A program made the position numbers and the translations under genes. Below the pieces are notes generated by a model that was not told the origin of the DNA, did no database searches, and saw nothing but the letters and a program-made list of their open reading frames with translations. A stretch of 64,000 nucleotides of DNA from Lachnospiraceae bacterium (GTDB lineage Bacteria > Bacillota > Clostridia > Lachnospirales > Lachnospiraceae): contig BLMJ01000224.1 in NCBI GenBank assembly GCA_011960625.1, positions 1 through 64,000 on the forward strand, given 5' to 3'. This document shows positions 55,764-63,451 of the stretch, piece after piece; positions within the stretch are counted from its first letter, which is position 1; every line of letters begins with the position of its first letter.

Positions 55764-56819
55764 TCATTTTTTTGTTCTATATAATGGAAAAAAATCTGAA
55801 TCCATTTCGATGAGATTGAAATTCATCCTAGTAAATTGATCATATTTCTCTTTATCAAATATCCTCTTTCCTATATAAAAATCCATCTCTCCCTCCGGAG
55901 CAAAGGATTTTTTATACCTATATATCCCATCGTCGCTGCCATATCCCCCGCCTAGCACAAAGTTTCTAAGTCCTTTTTCTTTGGCCCATTTTATAATCTC
56001 AACCTTCAGAAAATCATTTGGCCTTACATGAAAATAATGACTGTCCGTACCACCCAGATATGAGTAAGCGTTTTCACTTCCGTAGATTACCAACTCTGTG
56101 GATATAATCTGCCCTTCATACAATACATGGAAGTAACACACATTTTCTCTCATCTCATTTAAGGTCTTAAAAAAGCTTTCTTGAAAAAAGAACGCTTCTT
56201 CTGCCTCCGTACGCTCCATAGTTCCATAATAAATGCGGAGGAAGTCGTCCAACTTTTCTCCGCATTCGTCTATCATTATTTCAAGCCCGTTCTTTTGAGC
56301 TTTTCGATAATTTTTTCTTACTTTATGTTCAAAATTTGAAAAAATTTCTTCCATTGTCCCTTCCAGGCTGCGTACAATATTATGTGTCCTGGTTTCGATC
56401 TGTCCTGTATAATATTTACGATATGGTTCCATCAATTCAAATCGAACAAACTCACTCACATACCTATTCTTAGCACAATATGCATCATACTCCTTCAGAA
56501 TTATCTGGAAACTTGATTCATCTCCCATAAGCATAAAACCGCCGTATCCGTAGGGAGAACTTATATCAAAGTATTTTCCCTTTTCCAACTTTCCCTGAAA
56601 CTGAGCGCACTCTGCAATGTCTCTTTTCATAATCACATTGACTGCTTTGGCCTTACTGCACTCCACATAAATAAGAACCGGATTCCCCTCCCCCTCATTC
56701 TGAAAAGCTTTTGCATAACTGTTTAGATAGAACACGTCATATTTTTCAAATCCCTTTACAGCCGCATCCCATTCTTCCTTTTCATCAATCTGTATTTCAC
56801 GAATCACGCTTTTCACCAT
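55764..56819 (-). CDS. FemAB/GNAT-like (CelD-type) acyl or aminoacyl transferase
   Basis: A 351-residue protein with the GNAT-like fold typical of FemX/BioF2 proteins (PF13480 type). N-terminal half KYDVFYLNSYAKAF; the core includes NFEHKVRKNYRKAQKNGL near residue 170 and RPNDFLKVEIIKWAKEKGL with FVLGGGYGSDDGIY near 280. FemAB enzymes transfer amino acids from aminoacyl-tRNA to peptidoglycan; others acylate sugars. It lies 3 bases after the ATP-grasp gene, which points to amino-acid or acyl decoration of the polysaccharide, but the substrate is unknown. Confidence 0.8.
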   Translation of the reverse strand: MVKSVIREIQIDEKEEWDAAVKGFEKYDVFYLNSYAKAFQNEGEGNPVLIYVECSKAKAVNVIMKRDIAECAQFQGKLEKGKYFDISSPYGYGGFMLMGDESSFQIILKEYDAYCAKNRYVSEFVRFELMEPYRKYYTGQIETRTHNIVRSLEGTMEEIFSNFEHKVRKNYRKAQKNGLEIMIDECGEKLDDFLRIYYGTMERTEAEEAFFFQESFFKTLNEMRENVCYFHVLYEGQIISTELVIYGSENAYSYLGGTDSHYFHVRPNDFLKVEIIKWAKEKGLRNFVLGGGYGSDDGIYRYKKSFAPEGEMDFYIGKRIFDKEKYDQFTRMNFNLIEMDSDFFPLYRTKK

Positions 56820-56822
56820 CCT

Positions 56823-57977
56823 CTATTTTTGTAAAGCCTCTTTAATCTCCGCTGGTATATCCCTGTCGGCAAGATAGATAAAATAATTCGTATCAAACGA
56901 TCTGTTCTGCACGATTTCCTGCAGCTCACTTGTCACCTGATTCTTCTTATACAGCCAGGAATACTCTTCACAGCGCTGGAACAATTCCTCCAAAAAAGCC
57001 GTCTGCTTTGCCACGAACAAAACGCCGCTGCTTCGTTGCTTCTGACTATCTAACCTTGGCCTTCTGTATCTATTCATAGCAACCTCAATGGAGCCTTTTA
57101 TATAGGAATAACCTGTACTCAGCTCTGTAAGTGGATATGAAATATGGTCTCCGCCTGAACGGGCGTTTAACTCGATAAGATAGATATCATCATTCACAAT
57201 CTTTATCTCTGTATGCGAGGTTGTATTATCCACGCATACAGCCTCCAATAATTGAGAAATTACACTTTTTATCTTACTTCTCATTTCATTGGTAAGCTTG
57301 GCCGGCTGCATATGTCCTAATTCAACGCAATGCGGGGGACCTGAGCTAAGTTTTTCAGTCACCTGGATAATATCATGACATCCATGATAGGAAATGCCTT
57401 CAACCGAATACTCTTTGCCTCCTTCTATGTATTGCTCGATGATAATCTTCGTCTTTTCCTTAGGCATATTAACATTTGCAAATGCAATCGCATCTTGCAT
57501 TTCTTCCTGACAATTGGCTACGGATATCCCACGTTTCCCCCCTAAGGAGGTCGGCTTAATAATGACTGGAAATTGTCTTACCATCGGCGCCGTATGACCA
57601 GGCTCACAAACTACATATTCCGGTTGTCTTAACTTATCCACCGTTTTTGCCTTTTCTCGCACATAACTCTTGTCCGTAATCTGTTCAGAAACCTTAACCG
57701 ACATTCCATTCAATCCCATTATCTGCGCCGTCTTTGCCGCAATATCTATGGTCAATTCCGTCGTGGCTATCACACCGCCGACCTTAAGCTTTCTGCAAAT
57801 AGTAACAATCTTATCTATTTCAAATATGGATACCAAATGGTGTTCATCCGAATGTCCTATGACCCTGTCAGAAGAATCATTTGAAAAGCTATGGGTCTCA
57901 AGATTCATCTTTTTCGCCTCGTCCGCGATGAGCACAGCCTGTTCTCCTGACCCAATAATTGCTAACCTGTCTCTCAT
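56823..57977 (-). CDS. ATP-grasp ligase of the polysaccharide cluster
   Basis: A 384-residue ATP-grasp fold enzyme. The pre-ATP domain begins IGSGEQAVLIADEAKK; the grasp domain has VIIKPTSLGGKRGISVA (Lys for ATP), EQYIEGGKEYSVEG and the metal-binding IELNARSGGDHISY. These enzymes form an amide or thioester with an acyl phosphate intermediate. The context with a FemAB-like gene, double GNAT and aminotransferase suggests amide-linking of an amino acid or organic acid to a sugar. The exact substrates are not evident. Confidence 0.85.
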   Translation of the reverse strand: MRDRLAIIGSGEQAVLIADEAKKMNLETHSFSNDSSDRVIGHSDEHHLVSIFEIDKIVTICRKLKVGGVIATTELTIDIAAKTAQIMGLNGMSVKVSEQITDKSYVREKAKTVDKLRQPEYVVCEPGHTAPMVRQFPVIIKPTSLGGKRGISVANCQEEMQDAIAFANVNMPKEKTKIIIEQYIEGGKEYSVEGISYHGCHDIIQVTEKLSSGPPHCVELGHMQPAKLTNEMRSKIKSVISQLLEAVCVDNTTSHTEIKIVNDDIYLIELNARSGGDHISYPLTELSTGYSYIKGSIEVAMNRYRRPRLDSQKQRSSGVLFVAKQTAFLEELFQRCEEYSWLYKKNQVTSELQEIVQNRSFDTNYFIYLADRDIPAEIKEALQK

Positions 57978-57992
57978 TCTTTTCTCCTTATC

Positions 57993-58934
57993 CTAACAAT
58001 GTATATTCTTTACCAGTTGATACGCTTCCTCCTCCATCCCATGCCTTTGATAAAAATGACGTCCTTTTTCATTCACTACGTCCACAAATGTAAACAGAGC
58101 TGTCTTCTTTCCACAAATTTCGTTTTCGACACTTTCAAACAACCTACTTGCAATGTGCTTTTTTCGGTATTCTGGAAGAACTGTAATTGCATTTAATAAA
58201 TACCGTTCTTCTTTCCGGTATTCATAAGGAAACACCCAAATAAAGCCCGCCAGCTCTTTTTTATCAAAATACCCATAAACAATCGCCTTATCCTGCATGA
58301 TATAATCTATAAGCTCTGTAATTCTAACGAACGCCGTCTGATAGTCTTCAGACTGTGTCAATATATGTGCCTTTGTATTAATAAGAAATAATTCTGCCAA
58401 TTCTTTCCGGTATTCATATGCTTGTTGAGAAGTAATCTTTTTTACCCCCCCCCCCTCATATTTTTCACCTGTCAGCTTCTTCTTTACAAGCTGTATTCTT
58501 TCCATCTGATACCCCATCCGATCATAGAAATTGATTGCCTCTCTATTGAAAGCCTCTGCATGTAAAAATACGGAATGACATCCCATCGTTTTCCCTATTT
58601 TTTCTATTTCAGACAGAAGCGTTTTCCCTACTTTACACCTTCTAAATCTTTCGTCCACATGCAGTATACTTACATATAACCGCTCTTTGTCATCGCGAAA
58701 TGGATATTGATACCCCCATATAAAACCAATCATTTCTTCCTCTGCCATTGCTCCGCAAACGACCGCCGTTCCCTCTTCCATATGGGTCAACATTTCTTCA
58801 TATTTTGTTTCAGCATCTGAATATTGATAAGCTTCTTCATATGAAGTATTTTTTACACTTTCATATATATATCGGATGATATTTCTCCTATGGCCTAAAG
58901 CCTCCTCAATACTTAACCGCTTAATTTGATACAT
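57993..58934 (-). CDS. Double GNAT N-acetyltransferase with a G11 linker tract
   Basis: A 313-residue protein from the ATG at 58934 (MYQIKRLSIEEA) with GGGG and AGGA upstream; the track start is a GTG 4 codons earlier. Two GNAT units are visible: residues about 1-155 (ILHVDERFRRCKVGKTLLSEI) and about 165-313 (AITVLPEYRKKHIASRLFE). They are joined by EKYEGGGVKK, encoded by a run of 11 G (58445-58455 on the plus strand as C11). Loss of one G gives a TAA right after the glycines; gain of one gives a stop about nine codons on. Slippage would leave the first GNAT unit alone. It lies between ATP-grasp and the DegT-like gene. Confidence 0.82.
   Translation of the reverse strand: MYQIKRLSIEEALGHRRNIIRYIYESVKNTSYEEAYQYSDAETKYEEMLTHMEEGTAVVCGAMAEEEMIGFIWGYQYPFRDDKERLYVSILHVDERFRRCKVGKTLLSEIEKIGKTMGCHSVFLHAEAFNREAINFYDRMGYQMERIQLVKKKLTGEKYEGGGVKKITSQQAYEYRKELAELFLINTKAHILTQSEDYQTAFVRITELIDYIMQDKAIVYGYFDKKELAGFIWVFPYEYRKEERYLLNAITVLPEYRKKHIASRLFESVENEICGKKTALFTFVDVVNEKGRHFYQRHGMEEEAYQLVKNIHC
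58445..58455. repeat. C11/G11 homopolymer inside a coding region
   Basis: Eleven consecutive C on the plus strand (G on the coding strand) within the double GNAT gene. In this sequence the frame is intact. Confidence 0.95.
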
Positions 58935-58936
58935 TC

Positions 58937-60025
58937 CTATCCCCACTTTCTCAGATTTTCTGCTATCCTCTCTATATCCTCTTCGTCATATCGCTGATCA
59001 ATGGGGAAACATAATACCGTATCATATATTTCCTGAGCCTCTTTACATATTTGAGGCATAAAGCTGGGTTTGGGCCAGACAATCGGAGCATAAATATTCT
59101 GTTCTCTCATCTTAATCTGCAGTTCATTGCGTTTTTCTGACAATATTGCCAAATAAAGCGGCACATCCTTTTCTTTTAATTGGGGTGTTAGGATTCTGTA
59201 ATTCATATGATTTCTGATATTTTCATATAGTTTCTCATAGTTCTTACGCCGTTTTCTTTTTAACTCTTCGATATTTAAACTGCATTGGATTTCAATCCCT
59301 GCCTGGCTGATTCTAAAATACTTTTCCTCCGCGTCTAATATTTCCTCCGCCTCCTTGAAGCTTTTCAAGAACTCTTTTTTCTCACCCTTGCTCTCGTACA
59401 AATATTTATATTTTAAATAAGATGCCTCAAGCTTCTTATTTTCAAGCTCTTTATCATAATTTGCAGGCTTGTCTTCAAATACGCCTTCCCTGCAAACTGC
59501 AAAACCACCGTCTGGCAGCGCCGCCCATTTTCTCAAACTTCCAATGGTGTAATCCACAGGTAATCCCGAGAAATCACTGTAAAGACATTGCGTTCGATCT
59601 TCAATAAAAATGACCCCCTGCTCAACAAACTCGGAAGCTATCTTCTCAAATCCTTTCAATGTGTCGAACCCAAAATACCGATGTATAAGAACCACCTGCG
59701 CGCCGCTTGATATGAGAATCTCCCGAAATCTATTCTCATCAATATCCAGCGTAGGATTAATGGGATATGCCGCAATTTTGTAGCCTCTCTTCACAAACGG
59801 CTCGATTACTACCTCACAGGTAAAGGGAGGGACTAAGGCAATTTTTCTAATTTTAGGCTGCCTTCTCTCAATGGTGTCCAATACAAAGCCTTCCGCCCCT
59901 CGTCCTGTAGATAAAACAACCTCGTCGCTGCCCTTTATCCCATACCGGCCAATATGTAAAACAGAACCTTTATTAAGCATAATATTGGGATTAAGATCAA
60001 AATTACTACCTATTTCCTTCTGCAT
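58937..60025 (-). CDS. DegT-like PLP aminotransferase (divergent)
   Basis: A 362-residue fold-type I PLP protein. The PLP aspartate is in FIEDRTQCL and the lysine in IGSLRKWAALPDGG, near residue 170. It differs from the WbpE and EpsN-type enzymes in this cluster by lacking the usual N-terminal nucleotide-sugar signature, and it may act on another substrate. It overlaps the sugar transferase gene by 20 bases and is 2 bases from the double GNAT gene. It is likely part of a four-gene modification module. Confidence 0.8.
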   Translation of the reverse strand: MQKEIGSNFDLNPNIMLNKGSVLHIGRYGIKGSDEVVLSTGRGAEGFVLDTIERRQPKIRKIALVPPFTCEVVIEPFVKRGYKIAAYPINPTLDIDENRFREILISSGAQVVLIHRYFGFDTLKGFEKIASEFVEQGVIFIEDRTQCLYSDFSGLPVDYTIGSLRKWAALPDGGFAVCREGVFEDKPANYDKELENKKLEASYLKYKYLYESKGEKKEFLKSFKEAEEILDAEEKYFRISQAGIEIQCSLNIEELKRKRRKNYEKLYENIRNHMNYRILTPQLKEKDVPLYLAILSEKRNELQIKMREQNIYAPIVWPKPSFMPQICKEAQEIYDTVLCFPIDQRYDEEDIERIAENLRKWG

Positions 60026-60770
60026 TACAAGAAATTCTCCTCTCTATATTCAACGGTTGGTGAAGTATTATCTCTTTCCCATTTACAACGTAATGTAATC
60101 GTCCGTCTTTATCTTTTCTTGCTAAGGACACATCTGCTACATTCTTTCGCCCGATAACCTTTTTTATTGTTTCAAAAAATATTTTCGTATCTGCCGCAAA
60201 ACTAATATTCCCTATGTATTCTAAATCATATGCAAAAATTTCTTCCCAAGACAAAAAGCTTCTTCCATTAACCTGTGCCAGTCCCGTAAGTCCAGGACGG
60301 ACATCGTGCCGGTGATGTTCCGCTTTTGTATAATAGGGAATATATTCGGGCACCAACGGCCTGGGACCTACAATGGAACAATCACCCGCTATAATATTTA
60401 ACAACTCCGGCAGCTCATCCAGACTGGTTTTTCGCAAAAATTTACCGTAAGCTGTTAATCGCATTTCATCGGGCAGTAAATTTCCATTCTGATCTTTTCT
60501 GTTTGACATAGTGCGGAATTTGATAAGTTTAAATATTTTTTCATTTTTTCCCGGTCTTTTTTGTATAAAAAAAGGATTCCCTCTCATTGCGATACTTCCT
60601 CCTAAAATAAGACCTGCCAATAGCGGTGAAAGAAGGACTAAGGCAATCGTCGACAATATAAAATCGAGCGTTCTTTTTATATATACCGCATAAAATCCCT
60701 GCTTTTTTTCTATATGTTCACTTGTTTGCATCCTTCTTTTTCCTGTATTCTTATTTCTCCTTTGTATCAT
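60006..60770 (-). CDS. Initiating sugar-1-phosphate transferase (PglC/WbaP-like)
   Basis: Membrane enzyme of 254 residues that places the first sugar phosphate on undecaprenyl phosphate. The start at 60770 (MIQRRNKN) overlaps the upstream stop as ATGA and has AGGTG spaced 6; the track start lies earlier. One N-terminal hydrophobic segment (about 28-52) acts as a re-entrant or membrane helix. Motifs KLIKFRTM, the catalytic-dyad region TSLDELPELLNI and VGPRPLVPEY match the short monotopic phosphoglycosyl transferases. The donor is unknown. Confidence 0.93.
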   Translation of the reverse strand: MIQRRNKNTGKRRMQTSEHIEKKQGFYAVYIKRTLDFILSTIALVLLSPLLAGLILGGSIAMRGNPFFIQKRPGKNEKIFKLIKFRTMSNRKDQNGNLLPDEMRLTAYGKFLRKTSLDELPELLNIIAGDCSIVGPRPLVPEYIPYYTKAEHHRHDVRPGLTGLAQVNGRSFLSWEEIFAYDLEYIGNISFAADTKIFFETIKKVIGRKNVADVSLARKDKDGRLHYVVNGKEIILHQPLNIERRISCNAEGNR

Positions 60771-61993
60771 GCAAAACACCTTTTTATGATTTCTATGATC
60801 TGTTCCTGTTCCTTTGCCGTCATCTTGTTATCGCTAGGAAGACATAACCCCCGCTGAAAGATATCCATCCCTACATCTAATGCTTTTCTCCCTCTTCCAT
60901 TCCCCTGGCGGGTGACAAATCCATTCATCCGGTAAATAGGCTGCATATGCATGGGTTTCCAGATTGGTCGTCCTTCTGCGTTATATTTCCCAAGCATTTC
61001 CAAAATCTCAGTGGGACAGCTCTTCCCTTTTTCACTAATATAAATTGCTTCCTGTTCTCCGCGAATCTGTCTGCACATGGCTTCTGAACGAATTGTCATA
61101 CATGACAGCCAATAATTTGGCTCGCTGTTCACCTTATCGAAGGGATTCATTTCGATTGGCAAATCCGTAAGGCCCTTTTGATACCTCTCATAAATCGCCT
61201 TCTTCTGCGAGATATGTTCCTCCAAGTATGGAATCTGTCCTCTGACCACACCTGCAATCACATTACTCATGCGATAGTTATAGCCTAACTCTTCGTGCTG
61301 ATACCAAGGTGCATTTTCCCTGGCCTGTGTAGACCATTTTCGCACTTTATCAGCATCCTCCAAAATATCCGTCAGCAACATCCCTCCGGAAGAGCCTGTG
61401 ATTATCTTATTCCCATTAAATGAGATACAACTATAAGCTCCGAACTTCCCCGTCTGCCTGCCTTTATAAGCTGCTCCAAAGGACTCTGCCGCATCCTCAA
61501 TCATCACCGCGCCATGCCGTTCACACACTTCCTTCAGCTCATCCATCTTTCCAGGCGTTCCATACAAGTGTGCAAATACAACCACCCTTACCTCTGGATA
61601 ACATTCAAACGCCTTCTCAAGCGCCACTGGGTCCATATTCCAGGTATCGTATTCTGTATCAATAAATATTGGTTCTCCGCCCTCATATACCACCGGATTC
61701 ACTGTGGCATCAAATGTCATATCAGAACAAAACACTTTCTCTTTTGGCCGCACTCCCGCCAATTTCACTGCCATATGCAAAGCAGCCGTCCCAGACGATA
61801 ATGCAACCGCATATTTACACCCAATCTTTTCACAGGCCATCCGTTCTGCTTCGTTGATATTTTCACCCACAGTAGACATCCAGTTCGTCTCATATGCTTT
61901 CCTAATGTACTCCAATTCCGGCCCATGCATGGTCGGTGAACTAAGCCAGATTTTTGACTCAAACGGACATAGATTTTCTTCCATTCCACTCAT
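60767..61993 (-). CDS. EpsN/PglE-like sugar aminotransferase (DegT family)
   Basis: A 408-residue PLP aminotransferase. N-terminal IWLSSPTMHGPELEYI is typical of EpsN and of UDP-4-amino-sugar (PglE-like) enzymes; IEDAAESFGA carries the PLP aspartate and SFNGNKIITGSSGG the lysine (about 190). It probably forms a 4-amino sugar used by the PglC-like transferase. The required UDP-GlcNAc 4,6-dehydratase and PglD-like acetyltransferase are not in this window. The first ATG overlaps the antiterminator stop as ATGA; a second ATG three codons on is possible. Confidence 0.9.
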   Translation of the reverse strand: MSGMEENLCPFESKIWLSSPTMHGPELEYIRKAYETNWMSTVGENINEAERMACEKIGCKYAVALSSGTAALHMAVKLAGVRPKEKVFCSDMTFDATVNPVVYEGGEPIFIDTEYDTWNMDPVALEKAFECYPEVRVVVFAHLYGTPGKMDELKEVCERHGAVMIEDAAESFGAAYKGRQTGKFGAYSCISFNGNKIITGSSGGMLLTDILEDADKVRKWSTQARENAPWYQHEELGYNYRMSNVIAGVVRGQIPYLEEHISQKKAIYERYQKGLTDLPIEMNPFDKVNSEPNYWLSCMTIRSEAMCRQIRGEQEAIYISEKGKSCPTEILEMLGKYNAEGRPIWKPMHMQPIYRMNGFVTRQGNGRGRKALDVGMDIFQRGLCLPSDNKMTAKEQEQIIEIIKRCFA

Positions 61994-62505
61994 ACCTCAT
62001 CTTCCTTCAACCTAATCCCCAGATAAACTTCTCTCTTCCTCCCCAGAAGCTCCTGCTCAATCCACACATACCTCTTGCGCAGCCTCTGCTTCACAATCCG
62101 GTCAAAATACACCCCCACCGGACCGTCTGCCCGTATAATCTGTCCCTGTGCATCCACCTCCACCAGTGAGCGTCTCACCACATGCTCTCCATCCTGTATA
62201 CTTCTTAAAAACATTTCCTCAGCTTCATCTACACAAAAAAACGAGTCCTGTTGATCGCTGAGAAGCTTCGTCAACTTAGGAACCCGTTTTAACTCCAAAA
62301 ACATCCTCTGCGGCTCTTCTGTCACCACAAACACATAAGCCGGAAACAACGGATACAAATCAATCTTATATTCTCCACCCACCTTACGGAACCGCTCTCT
62401 TCGAATACAGAAACATTCCTCGTAGTACCCTTTGGGAACAATTCTCTTTATCATGGTGATAAGCTCATCCTCCTCGCCGGTGTGTGTCTGAATCACATAC
62501 CACAT
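61990..62505 (-). CDS. LoaP/NusG-like antitermination factor 1
   Basis: A 171-residue NusG paralog. The start at 62505 (MWYVIQTHTGEEDE) has GAGGTGA at good spacing; the track start adds three codons. An N-terminal NGN domain (1-110) with the WYV start and the FPAYVFV region is followed by a C-terminal KOW-like domain (about 118-171). Specialised NusG proteins of this size (LoaP, RfaH-like) act on one long operon. Its end overlaps the aminotransferase start, so it is coupled to the cluster it probably controls. Confidence 0.85.
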   Translation of the reverse strand: MWYVIQTHTGEEDELITMIKRIVPKGYYEECFCIRRERFRKVGGEYKIDLYPLFPAYVFVVTEEPQRMFLELKRVPKLTKLLSDQQDSFFCVDEAEEMFLRSIQDGEHVVRRSLVEVDAQGQIIRADGPVGVYFDRIVKQRLRKRYVWIEQELLGRKREVYLGIRLKEDEV

Positions 62506-62514
62506 CAAAATCAC

Positions 62515-62709
62515 CTCATTTTAGGGTAAGCTTCGCCATATCCACAGCAAAAGCCCTGAATCCCCTCTTCCTCCCGATTTATAGCAAATGAAAACAAAAA
62601 TCATAGCCCATTACTACAACTTCGTTTCATGATTTGCCCTGTTTACGTGCCGCTTGTCCTAAAAGCCCGGCCGCTGACACTTTTTGAAAATCTTTTACAT
62701 CTGGCTTTC
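62515..62709 (-). other. Gap between the two NusG paralogs
   Basis: This 195-base stretch is the only long intergenic gap in the cluster. It contains a possible 28-residue frame (62627-62713) that starts with TTG overlapping the antiterminator 2 stop as TTGA, with a composition like real protein (DFQKVSAAGLLGQAARKQG). It may be a small peptide or a decayed 3' end. The TATAAA-like box near 62580 lacks a matching -35, so no promoter is claimed. Confidence 0.3.
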
Positions 62710-63225
62710 TCAACTCTTTGCCATAATCTCAAGCCCCGTCCACAGCCCTTGGTCCTGATAGATCTGCAATGGGCTGTCTATTCGTGCCATTCTTTTATGA
62801 CGGTCTATTTTCCGAATCTTACACTCTCTTCCGCAAAGAGGCCCTTCTGTCACAAAGGTCTCCCCGTCCCTGATATACCCTTTCGACATTGCAATACAAT
62901 GGGTATTTCCTCCCATATCCTCAAGGAAGTCTCTTTCAGGCTTTAGAAGCTTAAGACTATACATTCCGACGCCCAGTTCCCGAAATACTGCCGTTTCTTT
63001 TGCAGCTTTCTCCAACCGTTTCCTGCTGTCTATCTTTGCGAATACACACCCCTTTAGAAAAGTTTCTTCCTGACAATGCCAGTTCCCGTTATACCGCCTC
63101 ATTTTTTCAAAAGTAATCAGAAAAATTTCATCTTTCCCCAAACAACAATACCGTTGCCTAAGTAATTCTGCCGCCTGCTTTTCTTTTCCCTTTTCACAAT
63201 GCAGTATATACCAGATTAGAAACAC
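62710..63225 (-). CDS. LoaP/NusG-like antitermination factor 2
   Basis: A 171-residue NusG paralog with NGN (about 1-110; CVFAKI) and KOW-like (about 120-171; CGRECKIRKIDRHKRMARID) domains. The track starts at GTG (63225), which lies inside the sequence GGGAGGTG. In the paralog the same GAGGTGA is followed by five bases and ATG-TGG-TAT; here the corresponding triplet is ATC-TGG-TAT at 63216-63214. Either GTG is used, or translation starts at ATC to give (M)WYILHCEKG, the family N-terminus. It is the first gene of the polysaccharide operon. Confidence 0.8.
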   Translation of the reverse strand: MFLIWYILHCEKGKEKQAAELLRQRYCCLGKDEIFLITFEKMRRYNGNWHCQEETFLKGCVFAKIDSRKRLEKAAKETAVFRELGVGMYSLKLLKPERDFLEDMGGNTHCIAMSKGYIRDGETFVTEGPLCGRECKIRKIDRHKRMARIDSPLQIYQDQGLWTGLEIMAKS

Positions 63226-63233
63226 CTCCCTAC

Positions 63234-63262
63234 TTTTCGCTGAGTAAGATACTCTGCGAAAA
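63234..63262 (-). repeat. Leader hairpin A upstream of the NusG paralog
   Basis: TTTTCGC-T-GAGTA-AGA-TACTC-T-GCGAAAA, a dyad with one T-T mismatch, located 3 bases upstream of the AGGGAGG ribosome binding site on the minus strand. Its core is nearly identical to the hairpin at 63452-63484. Confidence 0.8.
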
Positions 63263-63451
63263 TTTTTGATACATTCGCCCTATAAATTATCAGAATAATA
63301 TAAAATTTAAAAATTTGAATTAGATAATAATATTTTTTTTAATAATTAGAGCAATAATTATAACCTGCATTTCATACCAAATCCTTCTAAAAGTAATTTA
63401 GGTATTGAATTATTTTCTTTAGATGGTTATAATAGATACGTTATTAAAAGA
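63263..63451. other. AT-rich gap between the two hairpins
   Basis: Very AT-rich, no gene seen. On the plus strand TTGAAT, 17 bases, TATAAT (63405-63433) is a good sigma-A type promoter pointing at hairpin B and prs. On the minus strand, TATAAT-like boxes occur without clear -35 partners, so the promoter for the polysaccharide operon is not resolved. Confidence 0.5.
63405..63433 (+). promoter_or_regulatory. Candidate plus-strand promoter upstream of hairpin B
   Basis: TTGAAT, 17 bases, TATAAT. A transcript from here would begin near 63440 and reach the hairpin at 63452 almost at once. It could be a second prs promoter with an attenuator, or make a short RNA. Confidence 0.55.

Noticed and set aside
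49646-60025. Insertion sequence or transposase in the AT-rich part of the cluster
   Set aside because: The AT shift suggests horizontal transfer, but no transposase, integrase or long terminal inverted repeat was found.
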